Part shown: in pieces, positions 19,737 through 28,992 of the stretch
Layout: the number at the start of each line of letters is the position of its first letter
Position numbering within the stretch: position 1 is the first letter of the stretch
NCBI GenBank assembly: GCA_016713035.1
Contig: JADJPW010000012.1
Location: 1 to 64,000 of the forward strand
Origin: Verrucomicrobiaceae bacterium
GTDB lineage: Bacteria; Verrucomicrobiota; Verrucomicrobiia; Verrucomicrobiales; Verrucomicrobiaceae
Reading direction: 5' to 3'
Length of the DNA: 64,000 nucleotides
Made by a program: the position numbers and the translations under genes
The notes under the pieces: model-generated
What the model saw: only the letters and a program-made list of their open reading frames with translations
Told to the model about the DNA's origin: nothing
Database searches by the model: none

Positions 19737-20675
19737 TCAGCCGATCGCTGCCTTCACCATCGCTTCGAGTTTCACGATGTCTTTGGCGAAGTTGCGGATG
19801 CCTTCGGCGGTTTTTTCAGTGGCCATGGCGTCTTCGTTGAAGAGCCAGCGGAAGGTTTTTTCATCGCTGCCGATGCGCTCGATCTTTAGCGATGCGGCGT
19901 TGGCGGCATTGAGCTTGGGCTCGATGGTTTCGGTAGCGTTTTGTAGCTCGCCGAGCAGGCCTGGGCTGATGGTGAGCAGGTCGCAGCCACAGAGCTCGGT
20001 GATTTCACCTTTGTTGCGGAAGCTAGCGCCCATGACCTCGGTCTTGTAGCCGAAGTGCTTGTAGTAGTTGTAGATTTGCGTGACGGACTGCACGCCTGGG
20101 TCTTCGGCTCCCACGAAGTCTTTGCCGGTGCTCTTTTTGTACCAATCAAGGATACGACCGACGAAGGGGCTGATAAGCTTGATGCCGCCCTCTGCGCAGG
20201 CGACGGCCTGGGCAAGGCTGAAAAGCAGGGTGAGGTTGCAGTTGATGCCTTCTTTTTGCAGCACTTCGGCGGCTTTGATGCCTTCCCAGGTGGAGGCGAT
20301 CTTGATGAGGATGCGCTCACGCGGAATGCCTGCTTTCTCATATTGTCCGATGATCTGGCGGGCCTTGGTGATGTTTGCCTGGGTATCAAAGGAGAGGCGT
20401 GCATCCACCTCGGTGGAGACACGGCCGGGGACGATCTTGAGGATTTCCAGGCCAAAGGCGACCACGAGCTGATCCATCACCGCATCGACGCCGCCAGACT
20501 TGCCGTCCGCGACCGCTTTGTCGAAAATGGCCTTGTACTCCGGCTTCGAGGCAGCCTGGAGGATGAGGGAGGGATTGGTGGTCGCGTCCTGGGGTTTGTA
20601 GGCCTTCATCGCCTCGAAGTCGCCTGTGTCGGCGACGACGACGGTGTGTTTCTTGAGCTGATCGAGCTGGGTCAT
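19737..20675 (-). CDS. tal: Transaldolase
   Basis: 312 aa from ATG 20675 (MTQLDQLKKHTVVVADTGDF); the open frame extends 59 codons upstream, but this start matches classical TalB-type transaldolases (about 315 aa). Pentose phosphate pathway, transfers dihydroxyacetone between sugar phosphates. Seen: DATTNPSLILQAASKP (residues about 30-45), VSTEVDARLSFDT, and the Schiff-base lysine in RILIKIASTWEGIKAA (about residue 132). The CNLTLLFSLAQAVACAEGG block follows. Divergent from the SDR gene. Confidence 0.95.
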   Translation of the reverse strand: MTQLDQLKKHTVVVADTGDFEAMKAYKPQDATTNPSLILQAASKPEYKAIFDKAVADGKSGGVDAVMDQLVVAFGLEILKIVPGRVSTEVDARLSFDTQANITKARQIIGQYEKAGIPRERILIKIASTWEGIKAAEVLQKEGINCNLTLLFSLAQAVACAEGGIKLISPFVGRILDWYKKSTGKDFVGAEDPGVQSVTQIYNYYKHFGYKTEVMGASFRNKGEITELCGCDLLTISPGLLGELQNATETIEPKLNAANAASLKIERIGSDEKTFRWLFNEDAMATEKTAEGIRNFAKDIVKLEAMVKAAIG

Positions 20676-20980
20676 GATGGTGGGGGGTTTTAGGGGCCGC
20701 GAGAGTAAGGGCAGCCGCGTCTTTCGCAAGCTGGCAATCCAGGGCGTGATGAGGACTGTGGGGCTTCTGAGTGGAAATTTTGAGTGTTCAGAGGGCCATT
20801 TGCCCCACCAGAATGACAGGATTAAGAGGATTTCAGGATTCAATGCAACCACAGCAAAGCATTAGCGTCACGTCAGCGTCTCATTAGCGGTTCAAAACCA
20901 TGACACTTTGCCTTTAGGAGTGGATCGAAGTTCGCGAAGGACGAAACTAGCGTGGGAGCAGCAGCGTTTGCATCTGCTCC
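20676..20980. other. 305-bp divergent intergenic region between tal and SDR gene
   Basis: Contains the start regions of both flanking genes. Two items stand out. A short direct repeat at about 20811-20841 has units related to CAGGATT (GACAGGATTAAGAGGATTTC). A hairpin at 20955-20980 (GGAGCAG / CTGCTCC) abuts the SDR start codon. No gene seen. Confidence 0.6.
20955..20980 (+). promoter_or_regulatory. Hairpin abutting the SDR start codon
   Basis: Perfect 7-bp stem GGAGCAG (20955-20961) / CTGCTCC (20974-20980), 12-nt loop, directly followed by the ATG. The only GGAG is in the 5' arm, 22 nt from the start, so ribosome access could depend on this fold. Inference from sequence only. Confidence 0.35.
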
Positions 20981-21739
20981 ATGATTCCCATCGATCTCAA
21001 AGGCAAAATCGCACTCGTCACGGGTGCTTCACAAGGCATCGGCTCCCAAGTCGCACGGACGTTTCACCGAGCTGGAGCGACGGTGGTGCTCAATCACCTC
21101 GGCACGGCTGCCACAGCGGCGGACGCCCAGGTGATCGCGGATGAGCTCAATCTGATCCGCACGGACAGTGCCAGCCTCGTCGCGGCGAATGTGGCCGACC
21201 CCGAGCAGGTGAAAACGATGATCGCGGAGGTGCAGGCACGCCATGGCGGGCTGGATTTCCTCATCAACAACGCTGCCATCATCAAGGACCGCACCATCGC
21301 CAAGATGAGCTACGACGAATGGGACGCCGTGATCGACGTGAACCTCAGCGGCGTGTTTTACTGCTGCAAGCATGCGCTGGAGATCATGCATGAAGGCGGG
21401 GCAATCGTGAGCTTTGGCAGCATCGCCGCGATCCAGGGCTTCTTCGGCCAGGCGAACTACGCCGCTGCCAAATCGGGCGTGCAGGCGATGATGCGCGTGC
21501 TCAGCCGCGAGGCCGCCAAGCGTAACATCCGCGCCAATGCCATCGCGCCCGGCGTGATCGATACTGCGATGGCCGCGACGATCCCCGAGGCCGTACGAGC
21601 CGAGATGCTCAAAAACGTGCCGCTGAACCGCTTTGGCACGACGGAGGAGGTGGCGAGCGTGGTGCTCTTCTTATGCTCACCTCTAGCCAGCTATGTCACT
21701 GGGCAGACGATCGAGATCAATGGTGGCTGGCGTGGGTGA
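20981..21739 (+). CDS. SDR-family oxidoreductase (FabG-like)
   Basis: 252 aa. Classical short-chain dehydrogenase: NAD(P)-binding TGASQGIG (residues about 14-21), DFLINNAA, catalytic Ser (SFGSIAAIQG) and YAAAKSG (YxxxK), then the C-terminal GQTIEINGGWRG common to FabG-like enzymes. Closest in style to 3-oxoacyl-ACP reductase, but alone, outside any fatty-acid cluster, so the substrate is open. The start is immediately preceded by a GGAGCAG/CTGCTCC hairpin and has no Shine-Dalgarno at normal spacing. Confidence 0.88.
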   Translation: MIPIDLKGKIALVTGASQGIGSQVARTFHRAGATVVLNHLGTAATAADAQVIADELNLIRTDSASLVAANVADPEQVKTMIAEVQARHGGLDFLINNAAIIKDRTIAKMSYDEWDAVIDVNLSGVFYCCKHALEIMHEGGAIVSFGSIAAIQGFFGQANYAAAKSGVQAMMRVLSREAAKRNIRANAIAPGVIDTAMAATIPEAVRAEMLKNVPLNRFGTTEEVASVVLFLCSPLASYVTGQTIEINGGWRG

Positions 21740-21756
21740 GGTGGGTGCTGTGTGCG

Positions 21757-23160
21757 CTACCAGCCAGAGATGGTGCTGAGATCGACTTTATCATCCAGAT
21801 CGGCACTGAGCTGCACGAGGCGGCCTAGCAGCTCCTTCTTCCGCGTGGCCTGCGCTGGATCGGCGGCTAGGTCGGTTCGCTCCAGCGGATCAGCCTTCAG
21901 ATCGTAGAGGCGTAGCACTTTGGCCTTCGGATAGGCGATGAGCTTCCAGCCCTGATGCGTGATGGCACGCTGAAGACCGAGGTAGGCACCGTAGATCGAC
22001 TCGTAGCGGCTTTTTTCACCACTCAAAAGAGGACGCACGCTGTTGAAGAAGACATGCGCAGGCCGCTCCGCACCCGCGAGATCGAGCGCGGTGGCCATCA
22101 CATCCTGCAAATAGATGCTGGTGTCTTTTTGCGCTCCCTTGGCCACTCCTGGACCCGCGACGAGGAAGGGCACACGCACGCTGTGGTCATGCATGTTTTG
22201 TTTTCCAAACAGCCCGTGATGCCCCACCGCGAGCCCGTGGTCTGCGGTGAAGAAAATCCAGGTATTCTCTGCCTGGCCGCTAGCGTCCAGTGCATCCAGC
22301 ACACGGCCGATCTGCGTGTCCAAATGCGAGATGAGCGCATAATACTCACGCCGATGTGTTTTCACGGCCAGCTCTGTGCGCGGCATGGGCGCGAGGTTTT
22401 CATCCCGCAGGGAGTGTGGGCAGCCGATGTCATCCTTGTGCGGATACTCGGGCAAAAAGCTCTGCGGCACCGCGATGCGGCTGAGTGGATATTTGTCGAG
22501 ATAGGCCTGCGGTGACTGACGCGGATCATGCGGCGCATTGAAGGCTGCGTAGATGAAAAAGGGCTCCGTGCCGGCTTTCGCGTCCTTCAGAAAGTCGATG
22601 GTGTGATCTGCGGCGACCTCACTCCAATGCCGCCCACCCTCCCAGAAGCCGCCGATCGATTCATCCGCTGCATTCCACGGATCAGGCTGACCGGCGAGCG
22701 GGCGATTGTAGCTCTGCGGTACGGTTTTCGGCATCCCGGCGCGGACATCTCGTGTGACGTCGAAGCACTTGGTGGCATCGGTCTGGATGTGCCACTTGCC
22801 GGTCATGTAGGTCTTGTAGCCGGCCTTGCTCATCAGTTGCGGCCACAGCACGCCAGCTCGGCGCTCTTTGTCCGTCGCTTTATAGATCGCATCCGCGCTC
22901 CACACGCTACGACCGGTGATGAGCATCGTGCGGCTAGCCACACACACCGCGCCGCTCCAGGAGCCCATGTTGTAAGCATGCGTGAAGGTGGTGCCTCGGG
23001 CGGCGAGTCGGTCGAGATTCGGCGTGTCGATGTCTGTGTGGCCGAAAGCACGCACGGCCTCATAGGTGAAATCATCCGCGAAGAGGAACAGGACATTCGG
23101 CTTCGCGGCATAAAGCGACAAATGGAAACTCAGGAGGAAAAAGACGATGCGTGTCATCAT
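21757..23160 (-). CDS. Exported formylglycine-dependent sulfatase
   Basis: 467 aa. Signal peptide in residues 1-18 (MMTRIVFFLLSFHLSLYAA). Alkaline-phosphatase-fold sulfatase: metal site FLFADD (residues 25-30), FGly motif Cys73-Val-Ala75-Ser-Arg77 (VCVASRTMLITGRS), TGKWHI, and the HDHSVRVPFLVAGPG block. It hydrolyses sulfate esters of polysaccharides or glycans, probably in the periplasm; the exact substrate is not readable. Activation needs a formylglycine-generating enzyme; none is adjacent. Convergent with the SDR gene (17 bp), divergent from the APC gene. Confidence 0.92.
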   Translation of the reverse strand: MMTRIVFFLLSFHLSLYAAKPNVLFLFADDFTYEAVRAFGHTDIDTPNLDRLAARGTTFTHAYNMGSWSGAVCVASRTMLITGRSVWSADAIYKATDKERRAGVLWPQLMSKAGYKTYMTGKWHIQTDATKCFDVTRDVRAGMPKTVPQSYNRPLAGQPDPWNAADESIGGFWEGGRHWSEVAADHTIDFLKDAKAGTEPFFIYAAFNAPHDPRQSPQAYLDKYPLSRIAVPQSFLPEYPHKDDIGCPHSLRDENLAPMPRTELAVKTHRREYYALISHLDTQIGRVLDALDASGQAENTWIFFTADHGLAVGHHGLFGKQNMHDHSVRVPFLVAGPGVAKGAQKDTSIYLQDVMATALDLAGAERPAHVFFNSVRPLLSGEKSRYESIYGAYLGLQRAITHQGWKLIAYPKAKVLRLYDLKADPLERTDLAADPAQATRKKELLGRLVQLSADLDDKVDLSTISGW

Positions 23161-23212
23161 GCCCAGACAAAAACGCTGGTGAAGCTGGAGGCTTATCGGC
23201 TAGAAACAGCGC

Positions 23213-24598
23213 ATGCCCGCACCCACGCCATCACCACCGCAGCCCACGCTCGACCAAACGATCGGTGGATGGCAGATCCTGTTTTACGGTCTCGGCTCCA
23301 TGCTCGGCGCGGGGATTTATGCGCTGATCGGCAAAGCAGCGGCCGGGCTCGGCAACGCGGTGTGGCTAGCATTTCTCATGGCGATGATCGGCGCGATGCT
23401 CACCGGCCTCTCGTACGCCTGCGTGGGCGGGCGCTACGCGAAAGCAGGTGGCGCAGCCTATGTGACGCAGCGTGGGCTGCATAAGCCGCTGCTCAGTTAC
23501 GTCATCGGTATCGCCGTGATGATGAGCGGGCTCACCAGCATGGCCACTGGCTCGCAGGCCATCATCGGTCAGGTGAAAGAGCTATTCGGCTGGTCGCTGG
23601 AGGAGTCCGCGGTCAAACTCATGTCCATCGGTGTCGTGTTCCTCGTCGGCTGTGTCATCTACCGCGGCATTCGCGAGAGCATGTGGCTGAATATCCTCTG
23701 CACAGTCATCGAGGCCAGCGGGCTGCTCTTCATCATCGCCATCGGCATGCGCTACTGGGGCAGCGTAGATTACTTTCAATCCCCAGTCGATACCGTGGAA
23801 GGCGGCATCGGCTCCGGCATCACCCTCGCGCTCATCATGCAGGGCGCGGTGCTCACCTTTTACTCCTTCATCGGCTTTGAGGACATCCTCAACGTCAGCG
23901 AAGAGGTCAAAAATCCCGCCAAGAATGTCCCCTTTGGCCTCATCGGTGCCATGATCCTCGCGACGTGCATTTACATGGCCGTCGCCATCACCGCCGTGTC
24001 CGTCGTGCCGTGGCAGGAGCTGGCGAAAAGCGATGCCCCGCTCATGGAAGTGGCCCGCAGGGCCGCACCATGGTTCACCGGCATCAAACCGGTCTATGGA
24101 GCCATCACCATCTTCGCCATCGGCAATACCGCGCTCCTAAACTACCTCATGGGATCACGCCTGCTCTACGGCATGAGCCGCCAGGGCCTACTACCCGCTG
24201 TGCTCGGCAGCGTGCATCCCGTGCGCAAAAGCCCGCACATCGCTGTCTTCGTGCTTTTTGGCATCGTCTCGCTCCTAATCCTCAGCGGCAGCGTAAAACA
24301 ACTCGCGGAGTCCACCGTGCTGCTGCTGCTCATCGTCTTCACCACCGTGAACATCTCCCTCGTTGTCCTGAAACGCCGCCCCAGTGAGCCACGCGGCGGC
24401 TTTGAGCCACCGCTGCTCGTGCCCATCTTCGGCGCACTCGTCTGCGCCATGCTCATCATCGTCCGCGTGCAGACTGCCATCACCAGCGCAGATGTCGCCC
24501 AGCGCCCCGCCCCGCTCATCGCCGGATCCATCCTTCTCATCAGCGTGGCGCTCTATTTTGCACTCAAGCCAAAGAACCCGGTGGTGGTTGAGGATTGA
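23213..24598 (+). CDS. APC-superfamily amino acid permease
   Basis: 461 aa, 12 predicted helices. The first helix carries the typical GLGSMLGAGIYALIGKAA motif (residues about 25-42). A Glu/Asn-rich helix-6 region SFIGFEDILNVSEEVKNPAK is characteristic of APC transporters that move amino acids or polyamines with protons. Divergent from the sulfatase gene (52 bp between starts) and 35 bp ahead of the DAHP synthase gene on the same strand, so it may share that transcript. Confidence 0.88.
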   Translation: MPAPTPSPPQPTLDQTIGGWQILFYGLGSMLGAGIYALIGKAAAGLGNAVWLAFLMAMIGAMLTGLSYACVGGRYAKAGGAAYVTQRGLHKPLLSYVIGIAVMMSGLTSMATGSQAIIGQVKELFGWSLEESAVKLMSIGVVFLVGCVIYRGIRESMWLNILCTVIEASGLLFIIAIGMRYWGSVDYFQSPVDTVEGGIGSGITLALIMQGAVLTFYSFIGFEDILNVSEEVKNPAKNVPFGLIGAMILATCIYMAVAITAVSVVPWQELAKSDAPLMEVARRAAPWFTGIKPVYGAITIFAIGNTALLNYLMGSRLLYGMSRQGLLPAVLGSVHPVRKSPHIAVFVLFGIVSLLILSGSVKQLAESTVLLLLIVFTTVNISLVVLKRRPSEPRGGFEPPLLVPIFGALVCAMLIIVRVQTAITSADVAQRPAPLIAGSILLISVALYFALKPKNPVVVED

Positions 24599-24633
24599 AA
24601 CGCCATCCTTTTGGCTCTACTCCACAGCCAAAC

Positions 24634-25680
24634 ATGAGCAAGACCGTCAATCTCAACATCGCCTCCAACATCGCCCTGCCGTCACCGCACTCGCTGGTCA
24701 CTGAAATCGCACCTACCGCCGCGCAGGCAGCCTTTGTGACTCAGTCACGGCAGGACATCCGCGACATCCTCTTCGGTCACGACACACGTTTTCTCGTCAT
24801 CGTCGGTCCATGCTCGATTCATGACACGGAAGCCGGCATGGAGTATGCGCGGAGGCTTGCCACGCTGGCGCAGGAGCTCAAAGACCGGCTCTGCATCGTC
24901 ATGCGCGTGTATTTCGAAAAACCGCGCACCACCGTCGGCTGGAAGGGCCTCATCATGGACCCGGACCTTGATGGCACCTGTAACATCCCAGACGGCCTGC
25001 GCCTCGCACGCCGCATCCTGCGCGATGTCATCGACCTCGGTCTGCCCACCGCCACGGAGCTGCTCGATCCGATCACACCGCAGTACATCGCCGATTTGAT
25101 CTCCTGGAGCGCCATCGGTGCCCGCACGACGGAATCGCAGACGCATCGCCAGATGGCATCCGGCCTCTCCATGCCTCTCGGATTCAAGAACGGCACCTTC
25201 GGACACATCACACCTGCCATCAACGCCATCAAAGCCGCGATGCAGCCACAGACCTTCCTCGGTGTGAGTGAAGACGGCATCGCCTCCGCTGTCACCACCA
25301 GCGGCAATCCCCACTGTCACATCATTCTGCGCGGCGGTGAAAACGGCCCCAATTTCGGCGCGGACGACGTGATGGAGACCATCGACGGCCTCACCGCCGC
25401 GAAGCTGAAACCCGCCATCATGATCGATGCCAGCCACGGCAACTGCGCCAAAGACCACCGCCGCATGCCAGATGTCTTCCGCGAGATCATCCGCCAGCGC
25501 AGCGACGGCCAGCAGGCCATCATCGGAGCCATGCTGGAAAGCAATCTCGTCGGCGGGCACCAGAAATTCCCGCAGCCGCTCGATCAGCTCGTGCGCGGCC
25601 AGTCCATCACCGATGCCTGCATTGATTGGGAAACGACCGAGGCGCTGCTGCGCGAGGCGCACACCTTGCTAAAGCTATGA
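24634..25680 (+). CDS. 3-deoxy-7-phosphoheptulonate (DAHP) synthase, type I
   Basis: 348 aa. Condenses PEP and erythrose 4-phosphate, first step of aromatic amino acid synthesis. AroF/G/H-type landmarks: FLVIVGPCSIHD (metal Cys), MRVYFEKPRTTVGWKGLIMD, ARTTESQTHRQMASG, MPLGFKNGT, HIILRGG and IMIDASHGNCAKDH. ATG at 24634 (MSKTVNLNIASN) is preferred over an in-frame codon 13 triplets upstream. Its stop overlaps the next gene by 4 bp. Which of the AroF/G/H isoforms (Tyr, Phe or Trp sensitive) cannot be told from sequence alone. Confidence 0.95.
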   Translation: MSKTVNLNIASNIALPSPHSLVTEIAPTAAQAAFVTQSRQDIRDILFGHDTRFLVIVGPCSIHDTEAGMEYARRLATLAQELKDRLCIVMRVYFEKPRTTVGWKGLIMDPDLDGTCNIPDGLRLARRILRDVIDLGLPTATELLDPITPQYIADLISWSAIGARTTESQTHRQMASGLSMPLGFKNGTFGHITPAINAIKAAMQPQTFLGVSEDGIASAVTTSGNPHCHIILRGGENGPNFGADDVMETIDGLTAAKLKPAIMIDASHGNCAKDHRRMPDVFREIIRQRSDGQQAIIGAMLESNLVGGHQKFPQPLDQLVRGQSITDACIDWETTEALLREAHTLLKL

Positions 25681-25985
25681 ACGACCTCGCCGAACGCATG
25701 CAGCACGATCTCGCTGAGATCGGGAGGACACGCATGCCTTTTGGCAAATACGGGCCTCAGCACTTCCCGCCGGACGGCATCCCGATCTACGATATACCGG
25801 CCGAATACCTCGGTTGGTTCGCGAACAAGGCCGGATTCCCCAAAGGCCGTCTCGGTGAGCTGCTGCGCATGGTTCACCAAATGAAGGCCGATGGCAGCGA
25901 CACTGCTTTTGACCCTTTTCGGAAGAAAAACGGCTATACCCAACTGCGCCCCCAAAGACAGAAGACGTGGGTCTTTCCAGAGTGA
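25677..25985 (+). CDS. DUF3820-family small protein
   Basis: 102 aa. ATG at 25677 overlaps the DAHP synthase stop (ATGA), so it is translationally coupled. Core motif RMPFGKYGPQHFPPDGIPIYDIPAEYLGWFANKAGFPKGRLGELL (quoted in parts: MPFGKYG, IPAEYLGWFANK, FPKGRLGELL) is the DUF3820 signature. Members are small proteins of unknown role, sometimes labelled quorum-regulated virulence factors without direct evidence. Confidence 0.82.
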   Translation: MNDLAERMQHDLAEIGRTRMPFGKYGPQHFPPDGIPIYDIPAEYLGWFANKAGFPKGRLGELLRMVHQMKADGSDTAFDPFRKKNGYTQLRPQRQKTWVFPE

Positions 25986-25989
25986 TCAG

Positions 25990-26030
25990 ACCGCCCGCTC
26001 CAGCTTCTCGTCGATGCGGGCGACGAGGGT
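25990..26030 (-). pseudogene. 41-bp copy of the sufD 3' end
   Basis: Matches 38959-38999 (last codons of sufD) at 40 of 41 positions; on the minus strand it reads TLVARIDEKLERAV then the next base context. There is no flanking coding sequence, so it is a relic of a duplication or of a former neighbour. Confidence 0.7.
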
Positions 26031-26126
26031 ATTCCGACCTTCCTTGTGGCGGCCACCACGGGCTTATCGAATAGTTTGCAACACCTCCATTCCCGTCGGG
26101 TAGTACTTGGGCAGACCTCACTGATC

Positions 26127-26858
26127 ATGAGCCCGACTCTGCCAAGCCCCTCTTTTCAAGCCACTCGCTGGAGCCTCGTCCGCGCTGCAGCGAGTCATGG
26201 TGACTCCAGTGGCGCGAGCCAGGCTCTTGCTGAGATTTGTGAAGTCTGTTGGTATCCAGTCTATGCCTACATCCGCCGCGCCGGGAATAGTGAGCATGAT
26301 GCACAGGACCTGACGCAGGGCTTCTTTACCAAACTCATCGAGAAAGACATCCTCGCGGCGGCTGATCCATCCCGTGGAAAGCTGCGCAGCTTCTTACTTA
26401 CTTGCGTGGGAAATTTTCTCCATCATGAGCATGCGCGCAGCATCGCCGCGAAGCGTGATGTGCGCCGCTTGACCAGTTTTGATGCCCAGTCCGCAGAAGA
26501 GCGCTACCGCCATGAGCCCGTGGATCGCCTCACCCCTGACCGTCTATATCAAAGGCGGTGGGCGCTGACCCTGCTGGAAAGCACCCTGGAGCTATTGAAG
26601 AAAGAATATGACAGCACGGGGAAGGGCACCTTGTTCCATGAGTTGCGACCCTTCCTCGGCTTCGGTTCCGCGGCGACCAGGAGTTACGAGGAGATCGCCA
26701 CACAGCTCTCCATGCCGTTGGGCACGCTGAAGAACCACATCTTCCGCATGCGCCAACGCTGGCGTGATCTACTTTTCGAGCGGGTCGCCGCCACGCTCGA
26801 AGACCCCACCTCCGACAACGTCAAAGCCGAACTCGCGGAGCTGATGGAGTGCCTGTAA
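26127..26858 (+). CDS. ECF-type RNA polymerase sigma factor (PVC kinase-associated type)
   Basis: 243 aa. Region 2 reads YIRRAGNSEHDAQDLTQGFF (DAQDLTQGFF core-binding/-10 motif) and region 4 EEIATQLSMPLGTLKNHIFRMRQRW (HTH). The linker is unusually long for an ECF factor (RSFLLTCVGNFLHHEHARSI, RPFLGFGS). This form is typical of planctomycete/verrucomicrobial sigma factors encoded next to Ser/Thr kinases, and a kinase gene starts 88 bp downstream. ATG 26127 (MSPTLPSPSFQATRWSLVRA) is the standard start; the open frame continues 27 codons upstream without homology. Confidence 0.9.
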   Translation: MSPTLPSPSFQATRWSLVRAAASHGDSSGASQALAEICEVCWYPVYAYIRRAGNSEHDAQDLTQGFFTKLIEKDILAAADPSRGKLRSFLLTCVGNFLHHEHARSIAAKRDVRRLTSFDAQSAEERYRHEPVDRLTPDRLYQRRWALTLLESTLELLKKEYDSTGKGTLFHELRPFLGFGSAATRSYEEIATQLSMPLGTLKNHIFRMRQRWRDLLFERVAATLEDPTSDNVKAELAELMECL

Positions 26859-26946
26859 ATACTCCTACGGAACGAACCTTACATGTTCCGATGCAACTCG
26901 TGCTGCATGAACCGGTATTTACTTTGGTACAACCCGAGTCCCTCCC

Positions 26947-28992
26947 ATGAACACGCCTAATGCATCCGATGAACCCATTTTGCCTAAAGCGAGTGATATG
27001 AAGAACAGCGCAAGCGATGGCCAGGAGGACACGTCTGAGGACTCCAATGAAACGATCCTGGGCCTAAATCCCGCCGACCTGCTATTGCGCGGCCTACAGT
27101 CTGGGAAATCCGCCACGGGTAGCCCCCAGGCTTGGCAGCCACCCACGCCGGAGGAGCTGGCAGCACTGCTGCCACAGTATGAGATCGAGGCCCTGCTCGG
27201 ACGTGGTGGCATGGGAGCCGTGTATCGCGGCAAACAGATGGCACTGGACCGCGCCGTGGCCATCAAGCTCCTCCCCGCCGAACTCGCCGCTGACACCGAG
27301 TTCCTCACGCGTTTTCAGCGCGAGGCACGCACGCTCGCCAAGCTCCAGCACCCTGGCATCGTCGCCGTGCATGATTTCGGCCAGACCAGTGAGGGGCACC
27401 TGTTTTTTGTCATGGAGTTTGTGAACGGCACGGATCTCGCCCGGCTCATCCACGGCCCGGGTGTCAATCCAGCACAGGCATTGGAGATCATCGCCCAGGT
27501 GTGCGAGGCCCTGCAATACGCCCACAGCCAGGGCGTCATCCACCGCGACATCAAGCCCGCCAACGTGCTCGTCAATCAGGAAGGCCGCGCCAAGCTGGCG
27601 GACTTTGGCCTCGCCCGTCCGACCTCCGATGAAACGGCCAGCCTCACGCGTAGCAACGTCGTCATGGGCACGCCCGACTATATCGCCCCTGAGCAGATGT
27701 ATGGTCACGCCGATCACCGTGCCGACCTCTACTCCCTGGGCATCATGCTCTACGAGATGCTCACCGGCCAGACCCCGCGCGGAGCCTGGGCACCGCCGAG
27801 CCAGCGCGTGCAGGTGGACGTGCGGCTGGATCAGGTCGTCATCCGCGCCCTCCAACAAGATCCCGCCATGCGCTACCAGCAGGCCAGCGAGATCAAGACC
27901 GACGTCGATGTCATCCGCACCACGCCGTTGCCGAAGGCGGCCAAGGCGAAAGTCAACCTCGCCTCCGCAGCCCCCGGCCAGCGCACCACGCCGCTGCCGA
28001 AGGCGAAGAGACCGGCGAACAAGGTGGCATGGGCCGCTGCGATCGTCTTGCCGCTGCTGGCGGTCGCCGGATGGTGGGGGATCATTCGCAACGATCCACC
28101 ACACTGGCAGCGTATCGAACGCACTGAAGCCGCATGGAAGGCCGACGGCTTCGAAATCAAAGATGGCTGGGTGGATTTCGGCTCATTGAATGTGAACAAG
28201 CACACAACTGAGTGGAAAATGTCTGAAGCAGCACATGAGAAGCCAGTGTTGAGAAACATGGCTGTTCGAGTTCGCTTCAAATGGAATGATCAATTGCAGC
28301 CGCAGTCCGTCATCAATCTCTTCGTGCGGACAAGCGATGTGAAACATCCCATGGCGACCCTTTGGAGAGATGACGTGAGACTTGTGCTGGCACCGATGAA
28401 AAGAACCCTTGGTGACTTCACCCTCAATCCGTCTTTGAAACAGGGGCAGGAAGGCATCTTTGAGGTCGCAGTGATTGAAGATCGTATTCTTGTCCGCGTG
28501 GATGGCAAAGTCGCCTATGATGTGGTGCAGGCTGGTTTGTCAGTACAGGGCGGATTTGAAGTTCAGAGTCACAACTGTTGGCTGCGTGACTTTGAATACC
28601 TGAAACTCGACGGCATCGCCGACCCGCTGAAGGCGCTGGAGTGGGATGTGTCCGCTAATGCGCCCTCGACGATCCCATGGACACGCATCGAGCGCACTGC
28701 TGAAGAATGGGCCAAGACTGGGCAGACCTTAAAGGATGGCTGGGTGCATAACCCGGACAAGAACATCCTCGTTTTTGACCGCCTCTCCGCCGCCAAAGCG
28801 ACCTCGCAGTTTGTGGTCCGCACAAAGGTGAAATTCCACGAGATCGAGGCCTGCCTGCTTTTCGTGAATCAGACCGCAGGTGGTCACACTTGGCGGAAGA
28901 TCCAGTTTTACTCCCACAAGCAAACCATCCTCAACGGCGACCACCCTCCAGCAACCACGCAAAGGCATGTGACCAAGGTGGAGCCTCGATGA
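26947..28992 (+). CDS. Transmembrane Ser/Thr protein kinase (PknB-like), N-terminal part of a frameshifted sensor kinase
   Basis: 681 aa before the stop. Kinase domain about 79-320: glycine loop LLGRGGMGAVYRGK (83-96), AIK lysine, HRDIKPAN (His199-Arg-Asp201), DFG 219-221, GTPDYIAPEQ. A membrane helix follows at about 361-381 (VAWAAAIVLPLLAVAGWWGI). The outer part holds two copies of a repeat: WQRIERTEAAWKADGFEIKD through DPLKALEWDV, then WTRIERTAEEWAKTGQTLKD. The stop at 28990-28992 interrupts the second copy. The next frame continues it seamlessly (SLDEEALVEMLVAGDKVYTR), so this gene and the following one are very likely a single coding sequence of about 2050 aa. Confidence 0.9.
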   Translation: MNTPNASDEPILPKASDMKNSASDGQEDTSEDSNETILGLNPADLLLRGLQSGKSATGSPQAWQPPTPEELAALLPQYEIEALLGRGGMGAVYRGKQMALDRAVAIKLLPAELAADTEFLTRFQREARTLAKLQHPGIVAVHDFGQTSEGHLFFVMEFVNGTDLARLIHGPGVNPAQALEIIAQVCEALQYAHSQGVIHRDIKPANVLVNQEGRAKLADFGLARPTSDETASLTRSNVVMGTPDYIAPEQMYGHADHRADLYSLGIMLYEMLTGQTPRGAWAPPSQRVQVDVRLDQVVIRALQQDPAMRYQQASEIKTDVDVIRTTPLPKAAKAKVNLASAAPGQRTTPLPKAKRPANKVAWAAAIVLPLLAVAGWWGIIRNDPPHWQRIERTEAAWKADGFEIKDGWVDFGSLNVNKHTTEWKMSEAAHEKPVLRNMAVRVRFKWNDQLQPQSVINLFVRTSDVKHPMATLWRDDVRLVLAPMKRTLGDFTLNPSLKQGQEGIFEVAVIEDRILVRVDGKVAYDVVQAGLSVQGGFEVQSHNCWLRDFEYLKLDGIADPLKALEWDVSANAPSTIPWTRIERTAEEWAKTGQTLKDGWVHNPDKNILVFDRLSAAKATSQFVVRTKVKFHEIEACLLFVNQTAGGHTWRKIQFYSHKQTILNGDHPPATTQRHVTKVEPR

